Of a DNA stretch of 27,152 nucleotides, positions 19,519 to 27,152 are shown piece after piece (position 1 is the stretch's first letter; every line of letters begins with the position of its first letter). Source of the stretch: Chara braunii (Eukaryota > Streptophyta > Charophyceae > Charales > Characeae); contig BFEA01000070.1 in the NCBI GenBank assembly GCA_003427395.1, forward strand, positions 2,985,206 through 3,012,357. Direction: 5' to 3'. Under the pieces are notes generated by a model. The model was not told the origin of the DNA and did no database searches. It saw only the letters and a list, made by a program, of their open reading frames with translations. Position numbers and translations under genes: made by a program.

Positions 19519-19566
19519 GTGCACTTCTGCTTTCCCCAGAAACTGCTTTTTTAGTCCCCTACCACT

Positions 19567-19678
<112 letters not shown>

Positions 19679-19839
19679 TCTCCTTCTCTTGCTATTGTGT
19701 CTGACTATCTTATCCGTTTCTCTGCCTCTTGGTTTCTCGCAGTTCCTCGCTGTGGTGCTCTTTCTTTTTTGTCTTTTTTTTTTTTTTTTTTTTGGGAAAG
19801 GGGTATTTCTTCACGTTTTATTATTTGTTTGATTGATCA

Positions 19840-19917
19840 GGATTCGAACCCACGATCTTTTTACTAACAGTTGCATGTGTGTACCGTTTAGCCACGTGCT
19901 GGGTCTCTCTTTCTGTC
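19840..19917 (-). repeat. tRNA-derived SINE head (minus strand)
   Basis: On the minus strand, the A-box-like TGGCTAAACGGT (19894-19883) and a perfect B-box GGTTCGAATCC (19850-19840) are 32 bp apart, the normal tRNA spacing. The T-stem and acceptor stem do not pair well, so this is not an active tRNA gene. The remainder of intron B-C around it (19677-20360) has T-runs and no gene. Confidence 0.65.
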
Positions 19918-20360
19918 CCGCTGCTGCTCTTCTTTTTTTCCCGAATTCAAGCTGTCGTCTCCTCATATGGGGGACAGCTGCATTTTAATATGTTATTTTC
20001 TTCTCTCAATATCTTTTTTCATCTCACAAGCTGACATTACCTACCTTGCGCATGCACTCGAACTGGTCTACCCACCTTCCGGACCTGCAAGGGGCACGGC
20101 AACCCAATGAGCAACGAACCCAGCTCCACGTTCGATGGACAACTACATGTTTTAGGGTCGAAGACTACGCTAAGGCTAGCTACACTAAGCCCTAACTCTC
20201 TACTAGCTAAGACTATAAGCTGCACTAAGTGTTATGGGTCGATCCTTTCTCCTCAGGGTTGAGCCTTTCCCCGCGGGGTTGATCCGAACTCCTGTCATCG
20301 CTCTGAAGTTCTGAATCGTCACTTTCCAATCACACAACCTTTTTTATCTCTTTTTAGTAC

Positions 20361-20539
20361 TTTTTACGGACAGTTGCATGTGTGTACCATTCAGCCACTC
20401 AACATTGGTCAGCGCTGAGTTTGGAAGAAAGATACATCATTAGCCAAGTCATTGAAATGATTGTGGATGCTGTCTATGAATTGCTCTCTTCTACTGGGCC
20501 TCGTTAAGCATTGCGATGTGCTGGGTCTCTCTTTCTGTC
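20361..20539 (-). repeat. Second, interrupted copy of the 19858-19917 sequence
   Basis: 20361-20396 matches 19858-19895 (TTTTTAC to AGCCAC) with about five differences, including an A-box-like TGGCTGAATGGT on the minus strand. 20518-20539 matches 19896-19917 exactly. The two halves, contiguous in the first copy, are separated here by about 120 bp that contain exon C. Confidence 0.7.
20444..20502 (+). CDS. NAA60-like: NAA60/MCC1-like N-acetyltransferase, exon C (helix after motif A)
   Basis: After the acceptor CATCATTAG, one base completes the Gly codon split by exon B. Then QVIEMIVDAVYELLSSTGP follows, an amphipathic helix where the family has A-L-I-N-E-V-I-K-Y-S-S type sequence with no gap. 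The exon ends in phase 1 at GGGCCTC|GTTAAG. The fit in frame, length and position supports it, but the acceptor has only a weak pyrimidine tract and the piece is short. Downstream, the expected exon with L-H-V and H-N-x-P-A (GNAT motif B) was not found, so the catalytic domain is incomplete in this window. Confidence 0.55.
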
Positions 20540-21432
20540 TGCTCTGGGCCATCAATATCCAACCACACAACGCTCCCTCTGTGCATGTCAGTGAGGAAGG
20601 TGTGCATCATGGCCAACTGGCAAAACTTGCTGCCAGTGGAATGAGGAAACTAATTTTAAAATCTTTATTCGACTATTATTTCCCTACTCAATTTTGAAGG
20701 GGAGCGGCCTTTTGACTAAAAAGTAGTAAAAACAGAACAAGTGGAGTACGGTTCTGATCAGTTTAATATCTGACCCTTGGTCCATTGGACCACACACACA
20801 AAAAAAGGAGGGGAGTGGCAGGGTATTGCTGAACAGCTAAAGCTGCACATGATTGCTATTGATTGTGTGGTCTTGCTTTCAGACTTCACAGAGATTCGTC
20901 TTTTTTTTTGTTTTTTGTTTTTTGTTTTTTGTTTTTTGTTTTTTTTTCAATCAAGAGCTGTCGGGCACATTTAGTTCTACGGATTCTGAATGGATGATGC
21001 AAGCGCTGTGTGAAATCGTCCAAAAGATAGTCAATTGCTTTCTCATGTTTCAGTCGAAGTCCATGTGGCTGTGGCTTTTCTCCCCCCCTTTTGTTCTTAA
21101 GGGGGTAAAGGAGGATAGCCCCTAATCCATCAAGAGTTATTTTTGAAATGGATGGTGTTAGTTTGTCAAACGCTCAAGCACCTGCTACTTCATCTTCACA
21201 TAAATTTTGCTCATTCAGCAAGTCTACTCAATGGTCGTATTTAGCTCGGAGTCATTCAATGCAAAACACAACTCATGTTCTGGTTGTAAACAGTAAGATG
21301 TGTGTACCAGTACCCAAAAGGCAGGTACTGGCACGGCTTGCTCATAAAAAAGGAACACCTGGTCAGTGTGATGCTGAGTGACAAGCAATCGAAACTTTCG
21401 TCATGTCAGGAATTCACGGGATGGCGGGTGCC
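20503..21432. other. Non-coding or undetected exon region after exon C
   Basis: An HNAPS-encoding stretch (20566-20580) faintly resembles motif B but lacks a splice site in phase. A T-rich repeat with GTTTTTT units spans 20899-20949. An open frame at 21148-21381 has no recognisable motif. Confidence 0.4.
20899..20949. repeat. T-rich 7-bp period repeat (GTTTTTT)n
   Basis: Five successive GTTTTTT units are framed by longer T-runs. Confidence 0.95.
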
Positions 21433-21487
21433 CAGCCCAGCAGGTTAACGCATCAGACTCTCACCAGCCAGTTATGGGATCACATCC
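21433..21487 (+). repeat. tRNA-derived SINE head (plus strand)
   Basis: The A-box-like CAGCCCAGCAGG (11 of 12 to consensus) and the B-box-like GGATCACATCC are separated by exactly 32 bp. A D-arm-like AGCAGGTTAACGC is present. It is old, as the B-box has several changes. Confidence 0.5.
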
Positions 21488-21620
21488 TGGCAGGAGCAAA
21501 TCTGCAGGAATTCATTGGAGCATCACAAAGACTGACAATCTTTCTATACACCCTTACTCTTTTCTGATAGGGCTCTGACATCAATCTGCCATTTCCCTGC
21601 CCGCTTTATCCCCTCCCTTG

Positions 21621-21621
<1 letters not shown>

Positions 21622-21676
<55 letters not shown>

Positions 21677-21709
21677 CACACACGCGCAGACACACGCACA
21701 CACACACTC
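21622..21709. repeat. (CA)n microsatellite with impure tail
   Basis: About 25 CA units run to 21672, then CA units broken by GAAA, GCGCAG and GCAC. From 21710 to 22490 no gene or element is recognised. Confidence 0.97.
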
Positions 21710-22495
21710 CTGATGAGTCGGCGAAAGTCCGATGAAACAGTCTGGCACGGTCATGCTTTTTTGTAGAGTATAATGAATACGACAACACACACACGCTTGC
21801 ACACACTTGCACATATCACTACTGCAAACCCACGAAGATATGACTGCTTCATTCTGCGATTCTGCCAGCTAGTGCTTGCCACCTACCCAGAGTAATATAG
21901 GGTCCCACAGCAAGGCTCTGTTTCGGTTATTTGGCTCGCCTCTGCCGGTCACCTGTCCGGAATAATATAAGGCCTGGCCCCCCATAGGCTAACCTTTTTA
22001 GGCCACTGTTCAATTGCTGCTAAATTGTGCTAATTTAGCGGCGATTTCCATGTCCTTGCATGTGGTCCATACTTTGTATTCAGGTTCGCAATCCATGGTT
22101 ATGGCTGTCTGCCAGGGATTTTGGTGCAGGTCGGAGGCATTTGTATTTGGCTCCGTACCAGCACACCTAGGCCTTCCTGGCCTTTATCCTGACCATACCA
22201 TTTAGCCGCTCATGTGTCTTTACTCCAAAAGAATTGGCGAGGATGGGCATCAGTAAGCACTGACATATGAGGGCTGAGCCCTCGTTCTGACTGCACTCCC
22301 ATCTAGCTACTTTGTCCATGACCAAATGGCCAGCCTCTCAAGCATGGCCAAGAGCTTCCAAGTGCCCTGGAACAGGTAGCAACTACTAGCAAGTAGCTAA
22401 AGCACAACCAAATCTAGTGAATAACATGAACAAGGCTCAACAAGCAAAATAAAAAATTTCCGGACAAAGGGGTATTTCCTGTGAACAGCATCATA

Positions 22496-22689
22496 GAAAA
22501 GACGTCATAAGGGTCCTTCGGCCGGACGGAAGGAAGCGTGAGTGAGTTATCTTGATGTAATACCCTTTTGACTTGCCGGTGGAATAGGAACCGGACTGAC
22601 GCTCCCCAGAATAGAATGGAGCCAGGCCCATAAGGTCCTGTTTAAAAAAAAAAAAAGAAAAAAAAAAGAAAAAAGAAAAGACATCATAA
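22496..22689 (+). mobile_element. Short poly(A) retroposon with 15-bp target-site duplication
   Basis: GAAAAGACGTCATAA (22496-22510) and GAAAAGACATCATAA (22675-22689) flank a 164-bp insert (22511-22674) that ends in an A-rich tail interrupted by G. This is the outcome of LINE-type target-primed reverse transcription. Its core (CTTGCCGG...GGAACCGGACTG...CCAGAATAGAA, 22573-22615) is shared with 18372-18412 and 19111-19140, so it belongs to a repeated family. No coding capacity and no A/B boxes were seen. Confidence 0.8.
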
Positions 22690-22691
22690 TC

Positions 22692-23075
22692 CAGCGGCGT
22701 AGCTCAGCTGGTAAGGCACACAAGTGGCATTCAGGAGGTCTTGGGTTCAATCCCCATTGGCCTCACCTTCCTGGGCAAGCTTGGCGCCCAGCACCTAGAG
22801 ATATGACGTTGGTTCGCTCCCGAGTGGCATTGAGCAGAGAGTGCTGATGCTCATAGGGGAAGGAGACCGGAGGGGAGGCACAGTGACTGGCCCATTGAAG
22901 AAGCTCGGTCCTGATGCTACCGGCTGACCCCTGGCCGGTATCGCCCACTTGCTGTAGCAGGTATCGCACCAGCTGGTGGGTGCAGCTCCCGGATGTTCCC
23001 TTGTTGGAGGTTTGAGCACAGATGTGGCTGCTACGGGGTTCCCCGTAATACTATAATTAATGACAATAAAAAGGT
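22692..23075 (+). mobile_element. tRNA-derived SINE, near full length
   Basis: The head has a perfect A-box TAGCTCAGCTGG (22700-22711) and the B-box-like GGTTCAATCCC (22744-22754), 32 bp apart. A roughly 300-bp non-tRNA body with CCCTGGCCGGTATCG and GGGGTTCCCCGTAATA follows, ending in GACAATAAAAAGG. Pol III would transcribe it from the internal boxes. It abuts the preceding retroposon's duplication. The anticodon and acceptor stems do not form, so it is not a tRNA gene. Confidence 0.75.
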
Positions 23076-23218
23076 CTGAAAGGCCGTCCTGTCCAGATTC
23101 AACAGGTAATTGAATTGGTTGGGCTTTAAGAATTAGCCTTTAGAAAAACAAGTGGACCCAGCGCGGCGAAGCCGCGCCCTGCTCCTGTCTATACACAGCA
23201 CGAAGAGTGTCAATATTG

Positions 23219-23221
<3 letters not shown>

Positions 23222-23278
<57 letters not shown>
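23222..23278. repeat. (TG)n microsatellite
   Basis: About 28 TG units. Just upstream, GCGCGGC-GAA-GCCGCGC (23161-23177) forms a tight hairpin. Confidence 0.98.
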
Positions 23279-23279
<1 letters not shown>

Positions 23280-23332
23280 GGATGAGCAAAATCGGAATGA
23301 ATCTTCAGCCAGAACATGGAAATATACACTGC

Positions 23333-23354
23333 CACCAGGGTTGAATCCCTGGTG
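23333..23354. repeat. Perfect 8-bp stem hairpin, T-arm-like
   Basis: CACCAGGG-TTGAAT-CCCTGGTG resembles the CCAGGGCTCGATCCCTGG centre of the dispersed 84-bp module. Confidence 0.8.
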
Positions 23355-23470
23355 ACCACGGACCTTGACTGCCAACCGTATTGCAGCCGACCAGTAGGGC
23401 TGACCGGTCGGCGGTCTGCCGACCAGTCAGAAAACAACCATCCACTGATTTTTCTTCAAATCTAAGTTGG

Positions 23471-23500
23471 GGGCTGTACTGCTCTTGCTGAGTACAGCCC
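23471..23500. repeat. Perfect 10-bp inverted repeat with 10-nt loop
   Basis: GGGCTGTACT and AGTACAGCCC flank GCTCTTGCTG. Confidence 0.9.
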
Positions 23501-23502
23501 AA

Positions 23503-24318
23503 ATCCGCTGAGAAACTTTTGGGGATGGGGGGGTTGGGGTTGGAGTGTAGGGGTCGGTCGGCGGGTCAGCAGCCGACCAGTCAACGGCTGCCGACCGTCG
23601 GGGGGTGCAGCCCTGGCTGCAACCCTCAAAGTCACAGCCACAGGTAAGTACCGGCCCCAAGGTTTGACATTTTCAATCGCATTAACAAAATGCGTGATTA
23701 CATTCATTGACAAGGTTCTCATTAGCTAGACAATAGTACGTTTTATAAACAATAGCACGAGATTTTGTTCTTTTCCCATGTATCATACAAATGTTGATAA
23801 ATTTGTGTCTCAATTGTTGTACCTTGCAATTCTCTAAAATGATAAAATCAAAGGCTCGAAGAGCAAGACTGGTGAGATTTTTCGCCTCACAATGCACTAG
23901 TGCCCTGTCGGGCCTCACACACACTCAGGCAGACGTGCACTTAGACAGGCACACGGACCAGCAAGCACGCACACACACATAGACTTAGGAAACTCAGCAC
24001 AACATGGGAATCTCAGCAAGGCACATCAGCTGCAAAACCCAGAAATCAGCAGCGTTCTCAGTCTGTGTTTTGGCGGGTGATTACAAACAGAAACAAATGT
24101 CATTCGGAATTACCTGTGCAAGGAAAATGAGTGATAGCCAACTTCAGAAATCAAACAGCATCATACACATGTGACCAGATAGTCGTGACCTCGAACCAAT
24201 AGCAGAATTGCATCACAATTGCAATGCTGGAATAGTCTCATCATCATCAACGAAGAACCAATGTCGATATCCTATCTGGCGCTCGGCGCCCAGACTACAA
24301 ATGGCAAATCCTATCTAG
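23503..24318. other. No gene seen; GCCGACC-rich part then AT-rich DNA
   Basis: GCCGACCAGT-type words recur at 23387-23602 in both orientations. From 23650 to 24318 I see no known element, apart from a short CA-rich tail near 23960. Confidence 0.5.
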
Positions 24319-24402
24319 CCTATCTACAACGCCGCTGACGACGTCAACAGCTCCCCGAAGTACGAGCAGATCTCGGCCAATGCCGTTCGCCTCAAACGCC
24401 AG
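24319..24402 (+). CDS. Exon-like block of unknown protein
   Basis: Between ATCTAG and a strong donor CAG|GTATGT lies an 84-bp open block in phase 0 at both ends. It encodes PIYNAADDVNSSPKYEQISA then NAVRLKRQ. The G/C-ending codons and balanced, charged composition look coding and differ from the flanks. I do not recognise the family, and no neighbouring exons were found. It does not resemble NAA60. Confidence 0.35.
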
Positions 24403-25704
24403 GTATGTCTCTCGTATCATTCACAACCTCGATCCCCAACTCACAGATGCCACATGCACCCAAGAACCACCATGCGCCCCATCCAGCTTACAGCAGCGCA
24501 GCTCGGCTATGGCTATGGCTGCCTGCTCTTTCCAGCTCGCCCGTGAGCGCGTGAGTGCTGGCCAGCGTTAGCGCAGCATGCAGCCAGTGCCCGAATGCCG
24601 AATGCGTGGGCAGGCACTTTCCTAAATGGAAGTGGCCTGCCTGCTTGCTTGCAGCTTGGCTGCGCTGGGCCCCTGCCCAGAAGCTTCCGGTAGGCCCAGA
24701 GAGGCTGAGCCCCAGTCCAGACAAAACAGGCCCTGGGCCTGTGGTGGTTGTCCATGTCCAACTATCCGCGGCCTGTGTTTGGCCCATGTTGCGATTCTGG
24801 CCCAGGGCCTGCCTCAGTACATTCGAAAAGAGGCAGCCTGGGCCTGGGCGCTCTTAACCAACTGGCGCTGCGCAACTGCCTGAATTTACCCAGTTGCGTG
24901 ATGACCCCAAAATAGACCCGTAGGCCCTGGGTCGAGCCTGCCTTCACTTAGGGCGGCCGACTGTACAGAAAATAGGGCGGCTGGTCAGTTCAATGATGAT
25001 ATCTCGAGGCGGTCGCCGTTTTCTTTGAAAGGAGGTGAAGATCCTAGGCATGCATTGGGTCCATTATGAAGTGATCCAGTAAAATGAGGTGCTAGCAGAA
25101 CTGGGTGGTGGGTCATCATTTGCATAGACAGTGCCTGGGTGGGATCTCTGTCACATTTTGCTTTTGGGCTGTTCATGGTTAGTGCCCTCAAGTGGTGAGC
25201 ATAGAGTGGAGGAGTGTGACTGCTTCCGCCTGACTGTCATTACGTGCCATCAAACTGCCACTTCACCCGAAGCAGAGTATGACTTTTACCAGTTTCCGTG
25301 GTAAGAGTTTTCAGTTCGGGCCTGGGCCGTGAGCGAATGCAGTAGGCCAGTTTGAAAAGGCGCCGTTGGAGGTTTGCAAGCCTTCGAAGGTCGCTTTGTC
25401 AACCTAGGCTAATGTGAACCGGTGGTTAAAACTCCCAACTTGGCACACTCGTACCATTCTCCCACTTCCATGTACATTAGCAGACACATTTCAGTGCCCT
25501 TGTGTGTTTCCTACGCACTGTCCAACTTTTTTTTCTTAGATCAGCAGACAAATTGTGTCAACCTTTTTCGCTCTTTCATTCTCCATTCCGCAGGTTCCAA
25601 GCTTGTTGCCACTGTGTCCTCTTTTTCATCCTTTTTTCTGCTTGTTCCACGCCACTTCTCTAGTCTGAAACGGTTTTCACCTTTACGGTAGCAGATGCAG
25701 CTCC
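24403..25704. other. No gene seen
   Basis: 24500-24900 is GC-rich with repeated GGCC/GGGCCT words. The rest has mixed composition. There is a pyrimidine tract before ATCAGCAG at about 25540, but no exon could be supported. Confidence 0.5.
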
Positions 25705-25787
25705 CAGGGCTCGATCCCTAGTTGACCCGTGGGTGCTTGAACCCGCGACCTGTGTTTTGAAAGTCGCCTGTTTGCCTGTTGTAGTCA
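25705..25787 (-). repeat. tRNA-like remnants (two overlapping pieces)
   Basis: 25705-25722 (plus strand) repeats the CAGGGCTCGATCCCTRGT centre of the 84-bp module. On the minus strand a B-box-like GGTTCAAGCAC (25743-25733) has a weak A-box, TGACTACAACAG (25787-25776), at 32 bp. Confidence 0.4.
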
Positions 25788-25966
25788 TCGAGTCTTGAAC
25801 CGTAGGTCTGTAGATTAGAAGTCTTAGCAGTGGTAGGAGTCGTAGGTGCTACAGTGTCGAAGCGTCAACGTCGTAGCTGCTACAGTCCCGAAAGGTCAAG
25901 TCTGCAACCTTCCGGAACTTCCGGAAGTGGCCTTTCGTGGAGTCTTAGGGTCAGTCCGTGTCTGAG

Positions 25967-26010
25967 TCAGCAGAGGGCAGTCCTAGCACAGTCAGCAAAG
26001 GGCAGTCCTA
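25967..26010. repeat. Two-copy short direct repeat
   Basis: GTCAGCAGAGGGCAGTCCTA is followed about 24 bp later by GTCAGCAAAGGGCAGTCCTA. Confidence 0.85.
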
Positions 26011-26645
26011 GTCCTACCTAGCCTTCATGTCAGCAAGTACCATGCGGGACTGTGTGCACCCCGGGCCCAGGGTCAAGAGGCAAACCTACGATCATCCGAA
26101 GTAATAAAGAGGCAGCGTCAAGTCATGCATTCATTCTGCCTGTGAGCTGTGCGGAAGCGCTGCCAGAGCGTCTTGTGTACAAAGGTCTGCAGGTGTCCGA
26201 AGAGGAAGTGGGCTAAGAGGAGGAAGACGTAGCCATAGCCGCTGGTGTTAGTAGTTGATGTAGATGGCAGCCATAGCTACCCGATAGGAGTTGTGTGTAC
26301 GTGTGTTGTGTGTGTGAGCGCGGGACATCCAGGGAGATCCAGAGTTGTGTGCGTGTGAACAAATTGCTGAGGATACAGTTGATCGGGGAGAATCTTTGCC
26401 TGGCGCACATGCGGCATAGCTGTCCGCGACAAGTTTGAATCTGAACTGTGTTATTGGCTACGTTATCTCTGAGCTTTGTGTGGGCGCAAGTCGCCAGCTT
26501 GATCATCATCTGTTTGTACACATGCTGATGGTCGAAGAAGTCAAGTCTGATTGCAAGTCTCTGGCCGCCTGTGCTCATATACCGTTAGCTCCCATCTCTC
26601 CATGTTCCCACTGTTCTCCTGCTTCCACTTAGATTAGCAGGAGTC

Positions 26646-26873
26646 ATGGCATTCAGATTTCACAGACATTCACATTGGTGTTTGGTCATGAGTACGAGGG
26701 AGAGATGTGGCTTTTCACAACCACAATATCTGAAGCAAGGCACATGCACTGCCACAGCTGGCAGAAGAAAAAGGAGACCTGTGAAACTTGTCAAGCACCA
26801 ATCCAACAGTTCACCTGAACGAAGGTGCGAGCCTCCTCGCAACAGGAGACTGTTGGAGGTTATGCGGCCTTAA
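26646..26873 (+). CDS. Hypothetical small basic ORF
   Basis: A 75-codon frame from an ATG follows an acceptor-like TTAGCAG (26634-26640). It is rich in Arg, His and Lys (GRRKRRPVKLVKH, RCEPPRNRRLLEV) with no signal peptide or known domain. It might be a last exon or chance. The flanks 26011-26645 and 26874-27120 contain nothing I recognise. Confidence 0.2.
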   Translation: MAFRFHRHSHWCLVMSTRERCGFSQPQYLKQGTCTATAGRRKRRPVKLVKHQSNSSPERRCEPPRNRRLLEVMRP

Positions 26874-27121
26874 ACAGGGCCTCTTCTGCATCACCAAGAA
26901 AATCCGCGATTGGTGGTTACCCCTAGGCCGCAACTGTATCAGAAAACAGGCCTGATGCAGGTTCAGTGGGGTTTGCAAATTGAAACGGTCCCGGATCAGG
27001 TTTACTTGGGATACTGCCCCAGACGCGGGAGCTGGCAACTAAAATTGGGTGGTAGTTTAACAGCTCAGAATACCGAACAAAGTGTCCTTCATTCGAGAGA
27101 ACAAACATTTTCTGAAGCCAA

Positions 27122-27123
<2 letters not shown>

Positions 27124-27152
<29 letters not shown>
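27124..27152. repeat. (TG)n microsatellite at the window edge
   Basis: TG units run off the end of the window. Confidence 0.97.

Noticed and set aside
20566-20580. HNAPS as GNAT motif B of the NAA60-like gene
   Set aside because: No acceptor AG gives the needed phase after exon C, the residues that follow do not resemble the family, and its upstream flank is part of a repeat.
20838-20880. LKLHMIA frame as the L-H-V-I-A strand of NAA60
   Set aside because: Available acceptors are in the wrong phase and the H-N-x-P residues are absent.
22026-22085. Frame with SLHVVH near 22050 as an NAA60 exon
   Set aside because: Short resemblance only, with no motif B downstream.
22692-22770. Functional tRNA gene
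   Set aside because: A and B boxes are good, but the anticodon and acceptor stems do not pair and a SINE body follows.

Overview
This is a repeat-rich, gene-poor stretch of nuclear DNA from a eukaryote. It carries decayed Ty3/gypsy LTR retrotransposons with chromodomains, a LINE-type element, tRNA-derived SINE heads, long (CA)n, (CT)n and (GAA)n microsatellites, and protein-coding exons with spliceosomal borders. The one recognisable cellular gene is a plant-type NAA60/MCC1-like GNAT acetyltransferase. Together with the style of the gypsy pol proteins this points to the green lineage. A charophyte alga such as Chara is my best guess, but that is inference and was not searched. There are four single N positions (727, 4273, 4777, 5442) and several homopolymer runs, so some frameshifts could be sequencing or assembly errors.

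Layout. 1-638 (+): relic of a RING-finger coding region whose zinc ligands now lie in different frames. 640-1590: AT-rich and mini-repeat DNA ending in what looks like a 5' LTR end plus a tRNA-iMet-type primer binding site. 2509-3489 (+): 3' end of a gypsy pol (integrase C-terminus and chromodomain) with a 71-bp tandem duplication. 3490-3900: promoter-like, possibly LTR, DNA. 4620-7640 (-): a second gypsy element with RT, RNase H, integrase and chromodomain but no gag or protease. 7650-8450: purine-rich and GAC/GAT-rich low-complexity DNA. 8452-12095 (-): a third gypsy element with gag, protease and the N-terminal RT half, cut off inside RT by an 85-bp module that also borders the first element. 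13062-13175: a long inverted repeat.

13636-20502 (+): three exons of an NAA60-like N-terminal acetyltransferase. The first intron (5.6 kb) begins with a GC donor instead of GT and contains a decayed LINE (about 14690-18000) and a local 220-bp duplication. The first exon of the gene (before the residues encoded at 13636) and the last ones (GNAT motif B and C-terminus) were not found, so the gene may be broken, or exons may be diverged or outside the window.

20503-27152: mostly non-coding. It holds several tRNA-derived SINE heads with the same 32-bp A-box to B-box spacing, a small poly(A) retroposon flanked by a 15-bp target-site duplication, three microsatellites, one unassigned exon-like block (24319-24402) and an unassigned basic ORF (26646-26873).

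Nothing here forms an operon or a multi-gene system. The window is best read as one intron-rich host gene and one decayed host gene embedded in nested transposable-element debris.
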